In this document: positions 25,719-35,165 of the stretch, one piece after another | How the letters are laid out: each line of letters starts with the position of its first letter | Position numbering within the stretch: position 1 is the first letter of the stretch | Assembly: GCA_023439125.1 (NCBI GenBank) | Contig: JAEXOU010000005.1 | Coordinates: 806,001-870,000 of the forward strand | Length of the DNA: 64,000 nt | Reading direction: 5' to 3' | From: Bacillota bacterium | GTDB lineage: Bacteria; Bacillota; Clostridia; Lachnospirales; Lachnospiraceae | The notes under the pieces: model-generated | Seen by the model: only the letters and a program-made list of their open reading frames with translations | What the model was told of the DNA's origin: nothing | The model's database searches: none | Position numbers and translations under genes: made by a program

Positions 25719-27329
25719 TTAAAGCGCATTGCTTTTCAACGTACATCTAACAGCACCAATGGAATCAATCATTTGTTTAAAATACTGTTCGACCTTTTCT
25801 CCTAATCCTACCTCATACAAATCGACTCCAAAAATAATTGGATTTGAGATAATCTTCTTTATATCATCAACATGTTCCATAGAACCTATCGTAATTTTGC
25901 TCATAATCTCTGTCAATTCGTCAAGCATTGGATCTGAACTCAACGTAAATTTCTGCCCGTTGTCGTCAACACCCATTAGATATCGAAGCCAGCCAGCAAA
26001 TACCAAAGGTATCTTATTTAAAGAATTAACATCTCGATTGTTTGAGTTCATATACGCTTTAATGGTCTCGCCAAACCGAATTGCTAGCTTTTGCGAGGTA
26101 TCTGTTGCAATTCTTTGAGGAGTATCCGGTAAAAAAGGATTCGGAATTCGTTTCGTAACTACTTCATCAATAAACTTCAATGGAGAAATAATCTTTGGGT
26201 CAACTACAACTGGCAATCCCTCCACATATCCAATCTCATGAACCAACTGAGCAAGTAAAGGATCTTTCATCTCTTCGGATATTAAATGGTAATCTAATAA
26301 GCAACCAAAAATTGCTAATGTAGTATGCAGAGGGTTCAAACAAGTACATACCTTCATTCGCTCAACATTTTCTACTGTTTCTCGTGTAGTAAATATAAAA
26401 CCTCCAGCCTCTAAAGCCTCTCGGCCATTTGGAAAATCGTCTTCAATTACAAGGTACTCGCATTCCTCCGAATTTACAAAAGGTGCAATATATGTATTCT
26501 TACTCGTGATGATTGGTTGGATATCTACTAAGGAATCCTCTATGAGCATTTCTTCAACCATAGAATCTGGCCTTGGAGTAATTTTATCAATCATTGTCCA
26601 AGGAAAACTTACTTTATCTTTTGTTGTCACATAGCCAACAAAATCACCCGTTACAAGTCCATTTTCTTGCCATGCTTTTGCAAATTCAACAATGACTTCA
26701 CGCAATTTATCACCATTACGAGAGCAATTATCCATGCTTACCATCGCAATTGGAGTTGCTCCTTTTAGAAACCGCTCATATAATAATGTAGTAACTTTCC
26801 CCATATAGCTTTCTGGATTTTTCGGACCTTGTGTCATATCCTTTTGGATTGCTTCGAACAATTCACCATTTGAATTTTTATAATTATACCCTTTTTCCGT
26901 AATTGTAAAGGAAACAATCTGTAACGAAGGATTTGCAAATATCTCCTTCAATCTACTTAATTCTTCATCATCCTCGCAATCGAAACAAAGGGATTCTACA
27001 ACACTTCCTATTACTTGCTTTTCCATTGTACCATCTGCTTTTAAAGTTACTGCTAAACTTAAATCGTCATGTGGCTGATAAACGTTCTTTATGATTTCAT
27101 AATCATAGCCTTCCACAACAATTAATCCTCGATTTAGCGTTCCTTGATTGAGCATATCTTCAATCACGCGTGCTTGAAATGCACGAAAAATATTACCCGC
27201 ACCAAAGTGAAGCCAAAAGGGTGACTTTATCGTATTTTCACGAATCATTGCTCGATTATACGTTGGTAATTTATAGTTTTTCTCTTGCCATTCACTTGGA
27301 TTTTTTATTCCTTCCTCTGTTAAAAACAT
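25719..27329 (-). CDS. uxuB: Fructuronate reductase / mannitol dehydrogenase family
   Basis: This 536-residue long-chain dehydrogenase interconverts fructuronate and mannonate with NAD(H). The N-terminal nucleotide loop is HFGAGNIFRAFQARVIEDML. MVSMDNCSRNGDKLRE and VSFPWTMIDKITPRP are conserved in the mannitol dehydrogenase family, and the catalytic lysine region is CLNPLHTTLAIFGCLL with N and H. It starts 20 bases after uxuA, so the two successive steps of glucuronate breakdown are co-expressed. GGAGGAGACATTCT precedes the ATG. Its C-terminal extension reads IGAVRCTLKSNAL. Confidence 0.9.
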   Translation of the reverse strand: MFLTEEGIKNPSEWQEKNYKLPTYNRAMIRENTIKSPFWLHFGAGNIFRAFQARVIEDMLNQGTLNRGLIVVEGYDYEIIKNVYQPHDDLSLAVTLKADGTMEKQVIGSVVESLCFDCEDDEELSRLKEIFANPSLQIVSFTITEKGYNYKNSNGELFEAIQKDMTQGPKNPESYMGKVTTLLYERFLKGATPIAMVSMDNCSRNGDKLREVIVEFAKAWQENGLVTGDFVGYVTTKDKVSFPWTMIDKITPRPDSMVEEMLIEDSLVDIQPIITSKNTYIAPFVNSEECEYLVIEDDFPNGREALEAGGFIFTTRETVENVERMKVCTCLNPLHTTLAIFGCLLDYHLISEEMKDPLLAQLVHEIGYVEGLPVVVDPKIISPLKFIDEVVTKRIPNPFLPDTPQRIATDTSQKLAIRFGETIKAYMNSNNRDVNSLNKIPLVFAGWLRYLMGVDDNGQKFTLSSDPMLDELTEIMSKITIGSMEHVDDIKKIISNPIIFGVDLYEVGLGEKVEQYFKQMIDSIGAVRCTLKSNAL

Positions 27330-27349
27330 AGAATGTCTCCTCCAATGAT

Positions 27350-28423
27350 TTATTCTCGTTCCTTATGTTTCACGATTGCTTCCCATAAACCATTAAGGTA
27401 AGTAGCACCAAGTGCACGATCATATAGTCCATAGCCTGGCATTGCAACCTCACCCCAAATCATTCGTCCATGATCTGGGCGAATTGGTCCATCAAAGCCA
27501 ATCTCGTACAATGCCTTCATGATCTCATACATATCAAAACTTCCATCGGAAGATAAATGCGCTGCTTCTTCAAAATCTGTAGGGGAATTGAACTTTAGAT
27601 TTCGTACATGAGCAAAATGAATTCTACCCTTTAACGAACGTATCATATCTGGCAAATCATTTTCACGATTTGTTCCATAAGAACCCGAACAGAAGGTAAC
27701 GCCATTATGAGGGTTATCCACCATTCTCATCATGCGAAGAATGTTTTTCTTATTCGTAATAATACGTGGCAAACCAAAGACACTCCATGCTGGATCATCT
27801 GGATGAATTGCCATATTAATATCATATTGGTCACATGTTGGCATAATTCGTTCCAAAAAATACTTTAAGTTATCGAACAACATGTCTTCATCAACATTTT
27901 TATAGAGTGAAAAAAGCTCTTTCACTTTTGCTAAACGTTCTGGTTCCCATCCTGGCATAACGAATCCATTACTATCTTTATTAATCGATTGAAACATTTC
28001 CTCTGGTTTAATTGCATCAACAGCTTCTTGTGTATAAGCTAATACTGTTGAACCATCTGCTCTTTTTCTTGCAAGTTCAGTTCTTGTCCAATCAAAAACA
28101 GGCATGAAATTATAACAAACCATATGTATTCCATGTTTTCCTAGCCGTTCTAATGTTGTAATATAATTATCTATGTAATAATCGCGATCCTTGGAACCTA
28201 TTTTTATGGAATCATGAATATTAACACTTTCAATTCCACAGACTTCTAAGCCATGTTCCTTAACTTCTTGTATCATAGCTTCAATACTTTCTTCTTCCCA
28301 AGCTTCCCCTGGTACCGTATCATAAAGTGTTGTAATAACACCAGAAACACCTGGTATCTGCCGAATTTGCTCTAGAGTTACTGAATCATGTTTGCTGCCA
28401 AACCAGCGAATGGTCATCTTCAT
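27350..28423 (-). CDS. uxuA: Mannonate dehydratase
   Basis: It dehydrates D-mannonate to 2-keto-3-deoxygluconate. The 357 residues begin MKMTIRWFGSKHDSVTLEQI, the conserved UxuA start; GGAGGAG lies 6 bases before the ATG at 28423, which is better than an ATG five codons upstream. ICGIESVNIHDSIKIG, the metal-site region NMAIHPDDPAWSVFGLPRI, and FAHVRNLKF with IRPDHGRMIWGE are family hallmarks (TIM barrel, Mn). It pairs with uxuB. The 28424-28627 interval upstream is AT-rich and shows no gene. Confidence 0.95.
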   Translation of the reverse strand: MKMTIRWFGSKHDSVTLEQIRQIPGVSGVITTLYDTVPGEAWEEESIEAMIQEVKEHGLEVCGIESVNIHDSIKIGSKDRDYYIDNYITTLERLGKHGIHMVCYNFMPVFDWTRTELARKRADGSTVLAYTQEAVDAIKPEEMFQSINKDSNGFVMPGWEPERLAKVKELFSLYKNVDEDMLFDNLKYFLERIMPTCDQYDINMAIHPDDPAWSVFGLPRIITNKKNILRMMRMVDNPHNGVTFCSGSYGTNRENDLPDMIRSLKGRIHFAHVRNLKFNSPTDFEEAAHLSSDGSFDMYEIMKALYEIGFDGPIRPDHGRMIWGEVAMPGYGLYDRALGATYLNGLWEAIVKHKERE

Positions 28424-28627
28424 CTGAATCTCCTCCAATATTACATTTCATACCGTACATAATACCACATCCATTTCAAATTATCTACTCCAATAGTGCA
28501 AAAAATTGTAAACACTTTCATATTCTATATCGTCATAATTACTAAGAAACTTAGCTATCTGCTGTCTCTGTACATGATATTCAGTTAGTTATTTTGATTA
28601 TTTATGTTAGGCTTTACATCTGTTTAA

Positions 28628-28714
28628 GGAACAAAAGTGTACTTCGCACACTCTCACGAGCAACACTTTACAAGCACAGCTTTTGTTCCGTAGCGTAGTG
28701 CGCATCCTGCGGAG
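28628..28714. repeat. Palindromic element, family B, copy 2
   Basis: GGAACAAAAGTGTACTT opens and AGCTTTTGTTCC closes the outer stem, followed by CCGTAGCGTAGTGCGCATCC. It differs from the 24839 copy at a few positions, including C/G changes at the apex. It lies between uxuA and the 3' end of the SLH gene. Confidence 0.8.
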
Positions 28715-28721
28715 CATTTTT

Positions 28722-28759
28722 TATATATTAGGAAATTCAGAGGGATTTCCTAATATATA
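28722..28759. repeat. Hairpin with shared apical sequence, copy 2
   Basis: TATATATTAGGAAAT and ATTTCCTAATATATA are exact complements around TCAGAGGG. The basal stem differs from the copy at 24939 but stays fully paired. Confidence 0.75.
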
Positions 28760-28790
28760 AAAAAACTGCAGATATAATCTACAGTTTTTT
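28760..28790 (-). terminator. Terminator after the SLH protein gene
   Basis: AAAAAACTGCAGAT and ATCTACAGTTTTTT pair with one mismatch and a 3-base loop, giving a U tract on the minus strand 25 bases beyond the stop at 28815. Confidence 0.75.
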
Positions 28791-28814
28791 CCTATCGCTA
28801 TATGATAATTAATA

Positions 28815-31007
28815 TTATTGATATTTATAATATAAAGAAAACATATCCATAACTAATTTTGCAGCTTCTCCCCTTGTCAATTTTTCATCTGGTCCAAAGG
28901 AATTATCAGTACCGAATTGTAATAAATCAAAACCTTTACATAAAGCTACTGCACCAATTACATCTTTCTTTATTGCTCCTTCATCGGTATAACCAGTCGT
29001 ATAGATTCCATCCAGCTTTGCAATTGGAGTTAAACCTAAATAATCAATAACATACTGAGCTGCCTGTTGTCTTGTCACACGATAATCAGTAAGGATATCT
29101 TGATTTTGTGCGGAATAATAATAATTAATAACGCTGAAAAATTTCACAAAGTCTTCTTTTGTAATCAACTCATCTGGCCTAAATTTGTTCTTTTCGTATC
29201 CAAGACCAATATCACTTAATAATAAAATACTTCTTTCATATGGGTGATTTTTAATGTCAGTATAGCTATAGGATATTGTTTCTTTCGATTCAAGCACTTT
29301 ACCATCAGAATCCATCTCTTTTCCAGTAAATGGAGATATTAATCCTGATTCAATACTAGTATTGTTATAAACTAATCGAACTTCTTGATCAACACTATAG
29401 GCTTCATTGCTATAATAATACTCATCTAAATCTTCATATGCTTTATCATAAGTATGGATTAGGTTTACTTCATATTTAATATCAAACCCCGGTAGTGATG
29501 TATAATAATCAACAGCCTTCTGCGCACTAATTACATCTTTCGGAGATTCAAATTTGATGTCTTTATCCCAAGAATAATTATACATATAAACTTTTCCAGT
29601 TCCACGATCTACTCCACCACGAATACTGTTATCTTCATAAACCACGCCTTCATTCATACGGTAATAAGTAAACATAGAAAGTCGCGCTTCTTCTCTATCT
29701 AATATTACTACTGGGTCATCTTCTTCTGTTTTAGAGAATTTTGCATTACTCATCATTTCTTTGTCTTGTGAGTTAACAAATGCTTCAAACTTCTTTTGGC
29801 AACCATCAATTGGCTTAAGAGTATTAGGTTTTTTATTCTCATTAATACTTGAATAGTAAGATTTTATGATTCCGCTTTTTGCATCAATCGTTGCATAAGC
29901 ATATGCTCTATATCTATCATCACTGCTATAATCAATTTCTCTTGGATCTTCGAAGGAAACACTCCAATAATAATCCTCCCCATACTTTGAAAGATATGTT
30001 GAAATAGAGATTGCACTACTATCTAAATATAAATTTTTATTTTCTGTGATAAGTTTTACAGCTTCTTCTTTTGTAATTAATTGGTCAAGAATATTAAGTG
30101 CATTAATCTCTTGGTCTGTTAATTGAACCTCTTGTTCTGCCTTTGGACTCTCTGCCCCTGCTGCATCATAACTAGTATTAGAGTCAATTATATTCCAAAC
30201 ATTCTGAGTTGTATAAATCTTACCTGTTTTTGCATCTACAGAGATGTAATTCATACTAGGAACATACGCAAGAAAAACACTCTTCTTATATTCATTATCT
30301 TTGTATTCGTATCTTGTTAAGTACTTTAATTCCATCTTTAATTGCTTCTTAACAAGTTTCTTTGCCTCTTCTTTACTAATCTTTATATCAGCAGATGGAA
30401 TATCAGCATCAAATAACCAATTAGCACTGAGACCAGTTACCTCCTTTGTATCGGCATTAATTGATACTTCAACATAATTATCCATTAAAATATCATTTTC
30501 AACTCGATCAAATCTATAGTCATAAGAATTCGTGTATCTCGAATAACTACTTGATGTTAACTTAATGTGACCTTTCATCACAGGATTAATTTTTTCCACA
30601 GCTGCTTTGGCATCATTCTCTAGCTCGGACTTCAAATAACTAACATTTGATGTCTGACCAGAATAATTATAGTATAAATAACTTATGATATTTCCCTTAT
30701 CATCTGCTGTAACACTAACACTAGCGCGATAATTAACATTATCACTCCAAGTCATACTATAGTAATTAGTACTGTCTAAATAACTATTCAAGTAGTAATC
30801 AAATTCAGTACAATTAGAAGGTATTGTAATTCTCTGCTTAACAATTTTAACTACTTTTTCTAAGGTATCCTTAGTATCATCTTCCTTTGATGAACTTAAT
30901 TCATTGGTAGACTTTGCATATGCGATATCACTTCCAATGGTTCCAAAACCAATGGAGGTTACCATGACAAATGCCATTGATAAGGTAAGTAGACGTTTCT
31001 TTAACAT
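28815..31007 (-). CDS. Exported YcdB/PepSY-like protein with C-terminal SLH domains
   Basis: The 730-residue protein opens with a signal peptide (MLKKRLLTLSMAFVMVTSIG, cleavage probably near AYAKS). Residues about 100-570 carry repeated PepSY-like units: SADIKISKEEAKKLVKKQL, VDAKTGKIYTTQN and TKEEAVKLITENKNLY, as in YcdB/YcdC (DUF4901) proteins. The last 130 residues contain SLH units (FRPDELITKEDFVKFFSVI and FGPDEKLTRGEAAKLVMDMF) that anchor proteins to the cell-wall polymer. It probably acts at the surface, perhaps as a propeptide-like inhibitor; the target is unknown. GGAGGATATGAA precedes the ATG. Confidence 0.82.
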   Translation of the reverse strand: MLKKRLLTLSMAFVMVTSIGFGTIGSDIAYAKSTNELSSSKEDDTKDTLEKVVKIVKQRITIPSNCTEFDYYLNSYLDSTNYYSMTWSDNVNYRASVSVTADDKGNIISYLYYNYSGQTSNVSYLKSELENDAKAAVEKINPVMKGHIKLTSSSYSRYTNSYDYRFDRVENDILMDNYVEVSINADTKEVTGLSANWLFDADIPSADIKISKEEAKKLVKKQLKMELKYLTRYEYKDNEYKKSVFLAYVPSMNYISVDAKTGKIYTTQNVWNIIDSNTSYDAAGAESPKAEQEVQLTDQEINALNILDQLITKEEAVKLITENKNLYLDSSAISISTYLSKYGEDYYWSVSFEDPREIDYSSDDRYRAYAYATIDAKSGIIKSYYSSINENKKPNTLKPIDGCQKKFEAFVNSQDKEMMSNAKFSKTEEDDPVVILDREEARLSMFTYYRMNEGVVYEDNSIRGGVDRGTGKVYMYNYSWDKDIKFESPKDVISAQKAVDYYTSLPGFDIKYEVNLIHTYDKAYEDLDEYYYSNEAYSVDQEVRLVYNNTSIESGLISPFTGKEMDSDGKVLESKETISYSYTDIKNHPYERSILLLSDIGLGYEKNKFRPDELITKEDFVKFFSVINYYYSAQNQDILTDYRVTRQQAAQYVIDYLGLTPIAKLDGIYTTGYTDEGAIKKDVIGAVALCKGFDLLQFGTDNSFGPDEKLTRGEAAKLVMDMFSLYYKYQ

Positions 31008-31179
31008 TTCATATCCTCCTCATAATATTTATAGTCATTGCTTATTAGACGATATATTGGTAAAAAAAGTTCCATAATTTAGAATTATTTTTTATTTCAG
31101 TCTAATCGTTTTGTCTAATATTTCGTTTCTTATCATATCTTTGTCTACCGTATCTTAATTTTCATTAACTCTTAATCAC

Positions 31180-32646
31180 TTACTTCCAGATACTCTCCAA
31201 AGCAACTGCATCCACCGTAATTTTTCCCGTTCCACGATAGGTAATATTGAGTTGTCGGTTCTGTGAACCAAAGATAGCAAAGGAACCAGTCTGAATTCCA
31301 TAATCAGCGTATACTTCAACGGAAGCTATATCAACAAGAACTGTAAGGCGAAATATGTCATCGTCAGGAGTGACGTCCACAATATATCCCCCACCAAGTC
31401 CTGTTTTTCTTCGGTCAACTAATAACTTACCCTTTTTCCCACCATATTTTAGTTCAACATCACCAGAAAACATGCTAACCGTAAGTTCGGCATCCTTCGT
31501 TTGCTTAATTTCAATATCTAAACGGTACATTTCTGCAGTAAAACCATTAAGAAGGTTTTTCCCACTTCCCCCTTCATAATGAGCTTTCTGTTCCGTATAG
31601 AGTGACTTGATCTCGCGTACAGGCTTCTGACAAAGTCGGATGCCTGAAGAAGTGTTATGTAATGATAACTCCGTAGGAAATGTCATGGAGCCATTAAATG
31701 TCTTTGTCCATTTTGGAATTTGATTGGCATATCTCCAATTACTCATCCAATTCATCATAATCACACGGTTTCCGGTATGGAAAAAAGTCTGTGCTGCATA
31801 GGCATCAGGTCCAAAACCTAAAGGTTGTTCTGACATATCATCGGGAACAAAATACCAATGACCATCAAGTTTTTTTAAATCTCCTATAATATAAAAAACA
31901 CCACAGCCCGAAAAAATCCATCGATATTCACCACTTTGGTCTACTTCAAGTCGATAAATATCAGGACATTCAGTATATATTTTATACATCACATATGGAT
32001 CTGATTCTAGATTTTTCTTCACTTCCAGTTGATATCCAATTTTTTGGGTATCATTGTAAACACTCTCGATTTTCCAATCAATTAAATTTTCAGAGGAATA
32101 AATTCTTAATGGTCCTCCTGCAACTACCATTATCCAACAACTATCATCTTTGGCACGATATACCTTAGGATCACGAAATTCTCGGTCATTTGTTGGATCA
32201 TCATCAATTGTGATTACTGGCTGTCCATTATTAAATTTTGTCCAAGTTCGTCCATCATCTGAACTATAAGCAATTGCCTGTTGTTGAATTGGTCCATCTG
32301 CAACGGTATAAATTGCAACTAACCCGCCCTTTTTACCAGTAAATAAACCACTCGTATTATGTTCATCAATAACGCAGCTTCCTGAAAAAATATCGCCATT
32401 CTCATCGTTATATAGCGCAATATTAAGTTCTTGCCAATGAAGCAAATCTGATGAGACTGCATGTCCCCAAGTCTTACCTCCATTATAGACGCTATTCGGT
32501 GTATATTGATAAAATAAATGATATTCACCATGGTAATACACCAAACCATTGGGGTCATTCATCCAGTTTCTCAATGGTGAAAAATGAAATTGATTTCGAT
32601 AAGTTTCATGATAGCGACCACCAGTTACATAACTTTTTGCTTCCAT
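31180..32646 (-). CDS. Glycoside hydrolase family 32 (sucrose/fructan beta-fructosidase)
   Basis: A 488-residue invertase-type enzyme. The nucleophile block is FHFSPLRNWMNDPNGLVYYH, the transition-state aspartate is in NDREFRDPKVYR, and the acid/base glutamate is in YTECPDIYRLE, so all three catalytic carboxylates are present. A C-terminal beta-sandwich follows (SVEVYADYGIQTGSFAIFG). No signal peptide is seen, so it is cytoplasmic, as for sucrose-6-phosphate hydrolase or intracellular fructan breakdown. The ATG at 32646 with AAGGAG 7 bases upstream is preferred to the GTG two codons earlier. No sugar transporter adjoins it. Confidence 0.92.
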   Translation of the reverse strand: MEAKSYVTGGRYHETYRNQFHFSPLRNWMNDPNGLVYYHGEYHLFYQYTPNSVYNGGKTWGHAVSSDLLHWQELNIALYNDENGDIFSGSCVIDEHNTSGLFTGKKGGLVAIYTVADGPIQQQAIAYSSDDGRTWTKFNNGQPVITIDDDPTNDREFRDPKVYRAKDDSCWIMVVAGGPLRIYSSENLIDWKIESVYNDTQKIGYQLEVKKNLESDPYVMYKIYTECPDIYRLEVDQSGEYRWIFSGCGVFYIIGDLKKLDGHWYFVPDDMSEQPLGFGPDAYAAQTFFHTGNRVIMMNWMSNWRYANQIPKWTKTFNGSMTFPTELSLHNTSSGIRLCQKPVREIKSLYTEQKAHYEGGSGKNLLNGFTAEMYRLDIEIKQTKDAELTVSMFSGDVELKYGGKKGKLLVDRRKTGLGGGYIVDVTPDDDIFRLTVLVDIASVEVYADYGIQTGSFAIFGSQNRQLNITYRGTGKITVDAVALESIWK

Positions 32647-32779
32647 AACCACACTCCTTAGTAAAATGCTCTAGATTTTATGTTTTCAGTCAATTTTCTT
32701 TTCCATGCAACTTATCTTTATTATCTCATTATCTTGGTGAAATGCAAGTAAAATCATTTACATTTATCCAAAATATAGA

Positions 32780-32818
32780 AAGAGAGAGAGAGCTACTTGC
32801 ATACTCTCTCTCTCTGCT
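32780..32818 (-). terminator. Terminator stem overlapping the end of the kinase gene
   Basis: On the minus strand the last codons (QRERV region) supply AGAGAGAGAGAG, and CTCTCTCTCTC follows the stop. The pair forms a stem of about 10-12 bases enclosing the TAG at 32793, with TTCTATATTTT after it. Confidence 0.6.
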
Positions 32819-33764
32819 TTCTAAGTACATTCGTTGCATATTTCGCCTGAGCTAAAAACTCCTCTTTTTTGGAGGGTTCTGCAAATAAATACTGACTATA
32901 ATAATCACATACAGTTAACTGATAATAATATAGTCGTATGATGTTTTCTTTATCATAATCGGTAAGTTTTATCATACTACAATATGTATTGACATAGTCA
33001 TTAAATTTCTTTTCATCCAACTCTCCATCTTTGCAAGTTGGCTCAGCATAGAAAAAAGATCTTGTAATTTCCCAAATCACTGGATGTCTGCAAGCACTTG
33101 TCCAGTCAATGATACCGTTAATCTTTGAATCACCACAAAGAATCTGATTGATCGTATAATCACCATGAGTATTCCGATAGGTTAACAAATCGATATCAAA
33201 CTCCATCTTAGGAATTGTTTCGGTCAACTGTATACGAAACTCCAAATCCTCAATAATGTTTTCATCTTTTCTCTCGCTAGCGATTTTTAAAGATTGTTCA
33301 TAGGAGTGCCTTGCATTCTCCAGTGTCATATAGTAAAAAAAATCTTTTCCTAATCCATAAGGTAAATCTTCATAAGTTAATAAGGCTTGATGGATTTTAG
33401 CAAGTAAGATTGGAGATTGCTGCATAAACCAATCAGGTGCAGTGTTCATATTATAAACGGTTCCCTCGATAAAGTGTTGAAGTAGACCAGTTTTTCCTTC
33501 AAGCAAAGTAATATACTTATTTTCTTTGTTACGGCAAAACAATGATGCTGGTATTCCCTGTTTTATTAAATAATTGCATAAATCTGGTTCCATCTCTGGA
33601 CGATTGATTGCATTCGTTTCCGCTTGTTTATATACATACTTCCCTTGCGTAGATGTAATAAGAAACGTATCCCCCCCAACACCTGTAGTCATATCATTTA
33701 CACTACTTACAATTAATCCATACTGTTCTTGTAGAAAACCTTTAATCTTCTCGGAAATACTCAT
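32793..33764 (-). CDS. Aminoglycoside-phosphotransferase-like kinase
   Basis: The 323-residue protein has the APH/choline-kinase fold. GVGGDTFLITSTQGKYVYKQ contains the ATP-anchoring lysine, THGDYTINQILCG is the Brenner catalytic motif (H-G-D-x-x-x-x-N), and INGIIDWTSACRHP supplies the metal aspartate. Substrates in this family range from antibiotics to choline, thiamine and spore-coat sugars, so resistance should not be assumed. Its start overlaps the end of the DUF2087 gene by 23 bases, giving coupled translation with a putative regulator. Confidence 0.82.
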   Translation of the reverse strand: MSISEKIKGFLQEQYGLIVSSVNDMTTGVGGDTFLITSTQGKYVYKQAETNAINRPEMEPDLCNYLIKQGIPASLFCRNKENKYITLLEGKTGLLQHFIEGTVYNMNTAPDWFMQQSPILLAKIHQALLTYEDLPYGLGKDFFYYMTLENARHSYEQSLKIASERKDENIIEDLEFRIQLTETIPKMEFDIDLLTYRNTHGDYTINQILCGDSKINGIIDWTSACRHPVIWEITRSFFYAEPTCKDGELDEKKFNDYVNTYCSMIKLTDYDKENIIRLYYYQLTVCDYYSQYLFAEPSKKEEFLAQAKYATNVLRKQRERVCK

Positions 33765-34062
33765 GGTAATTCTCCTTCCAATCTTGTTCTACCCAATACT
33801 GTGAACCATCTCTTAACCGATTTAACATTTTATACTGAAACATTTCTCGACGAATTAGTTCAATATCACTAAATGAAATGCTTGTTTTAATTATGTCATT
33901 AATCTGCTTTTCCGTATAAATTGTTTCCGTCTCGACTTTTTCAGCTATTTTTGCTAATGCCATGATTCTCATTGGCCTTTTCGATGGATACTGAGTTAAC
34001 AAGCCTTCCGTATCATAATAATGTTCCATCTTTCTATCATACTTTTCAAATTCTTGATTCAT
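33742..34062 (-). CDS. Stand-alone DUF2087 domain protein
   Basis: A 106-residue protein. RPMRIMALAKIAEKV, then YTEKQINDIIKTSISFSDIELIRREMF and YKMLNRLRDGSQYWVE follow the DUF2087 pattern, a small winged-helix-like domain frequent at the C-termini of transcriptional regulators. The first 30 residues are charged and tyrosine-rich. AAGGAG precedes the ATG. It lies between a full-length DUF2087 regulator upstream and the kinase downstream, suggesting a paralogous regulator pair. Confidence 0.8.
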   Translation of the reverse strand: MNQEFEKYDRKMEHYYDTEGLLTQYPSKRPMRIMALAKIAEKVETETIYTEKQINDIIKTSISFSDIELIRREMFQYKMLNRLRDGSQYWVEQDWKENYHEYFRED

Positions 34063-34137
34063 TGGTACTCTCCTTCCTTTATCTCTTTTATTGTCTTAAA
34101 GTCTTAAGCGTGCTAATCTCTAATAGAAATCACATCA

Positions 34138-34890
34138 CTATATCTTTACTCGGTAAATGGAACAATCGTTAGAACGATCCATAAATCCATACTCAATCAG
34201 TGCACGACGAATCGTTGGGTAATCAAAGGCATAAATCCTTCGTAATACTTTGTTAACTTCCATTTCTGTATATTCCGTATCAGCTTTAAAATTCTTTATG
34301 ATTTCACCTAACAGAATAATCTTTTTCTTTTCTCGTGCTGGGAATTGTTTCACGGCTCCATTCTCATCCATATAAGTTTCTATTGTCTTCTTACGTTCTT
34401 GGTCGGAAATGTTGTAACGATCATCTACCATTGTTGCAGTTGCATGAAGTTCTTCAATCTCACCCGTATCACTCTTTTCGATCGTTCGATTTGTCTCAGA
34501 AGCAATTGTTTGCATTAGTGCTAAAAATAATTTCGCTTGCTTCTCTTTTTCACGAAGTTTAAAACGATGATTTCGAACCGTCGACTGTGCGATTCCAAGT
34601 TTCTCTCCAATTTCCTGATCACTCTTTCTTTCTAATAAACATTGAAGTAAATGATTCTGAATTTCACTCAGCCCTGTAACTGCAGGTGGCTGCTTTAGTA
34701 AATATGATGCAACATTATTATGTGCTTTCAAAATATGTTGTTTGATTGCTCCTTTCGCATCATAAAGTAACTGAGCCACTTCGTAAATGCGTCCCTTTTC
34801 AAAGGCTTGTTGACACATAACACACTCAAATAATTCATCTGTTTCATGATAACCAGCTTTAATTTCGTTCAAATCATAGTTCCATATCAT
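34138..34890 (-). CDS. LuxR-type HTH regulator with C-terminal DUF2087
   Basis: The 250-residue protein has an N-terminal region with a CxxC (FECVMCQQAFEKG) and helices. A helix-turn-helix follows around residues 85-120 (RKSDQEIGEKLGIAQSTVRN), which matches the LuxR/sigma-70 region 4 pattern. A DUF2087 domain lies at the C-terminus (FPAREKKKIILLGEIIKNF to RRALIEYGFMDRS). It is probably the local regulator of the kinase gene; the signal is unknown. The CxxC could bind metal, as an inference. Confidence 0.82.
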   Translation of the reverse strand: MIWNYDLNEIKAGYHETDELFECVMCQQAFEKGRIYEVAQLLYDAKGAIKQHILKAHNNVASYLLKQPPAVTGLSEIQNHLLQCLLERKSDQEIGEKLGIAQSTVRNHRFKLREKEKQAKLFLALMQTIASETNRTIEKSDTGEIEELHATATMVDDRYNISDQERKKTIETYMDENGAVKQFPAREKKKIILLGEIIKNFKADTEYTEMEVNKVLRRIYAFDYPTIRRALIEYGFMDRSNDCSIYRVKI

Positions 34891-34988
34891 GTTTCTTCCA
34901 CTCCTCTCATTTTTCTAATTATAAACGGATTATAACATTGTTTTTCTATATTGTCTATTATATAATAAACAAAAATATTAAACGTTTA

Positions 34989-35028
34989 TTATATACGAGG
35001 AAAATCAGAGGAATTTCCTCGTATATAA
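34989..35028. repeat. Hairpin with shared apical sequence, copy 3
   Basis: TTATATACGAGGAAA and TTTCCTCGTATATAA are exact complements around a loop reading ATCAGAGGAA. The apex resembles the hairpins at 24939 and 28722 and the lower stem is different again. Here the family B unit is absent. Confidence 0.65.
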
Positions 35029-35032
35029 AAAA

Positions 35033-35074
35033 CTGCCAAACTAGCTAAATGAATAATTGCAGCTAGTTTGACAG
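35033..35074 (-). terminator. Terminator after the 179-residue hypothetical gene
   Basis: CTGCCAAACTAGCT and AGCTAGTTTGACAG pair with one mismatch; on the minus strand TTTTTT follows. It lies 92 bases beyond the stop at 35166. Confidence 0.7.
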
Positions 35075-35115
35075 CCCTTGATTGTTAATTTCTGTTGTAG
35101 ATTCCTTCTAAAAAT

Positions 35116-35160
35116 AAGCCCTTATGTACCGTAACATTTCTTTGTACAAAATGACGTCAG
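35116..35160. repeat. Palindromic element, family C, end fragment
   Basis: AAGCCCTTATGTACCGTAAC is joined directly to ATTTCTTTGTACAAAATGACGTCA without the intervening arm. It is a deleted right half of the family C element, ending 6 bases before the stop of the 179-residue gene. Confidence 0.6.
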
Positions 35161-35165
35161 TTACT

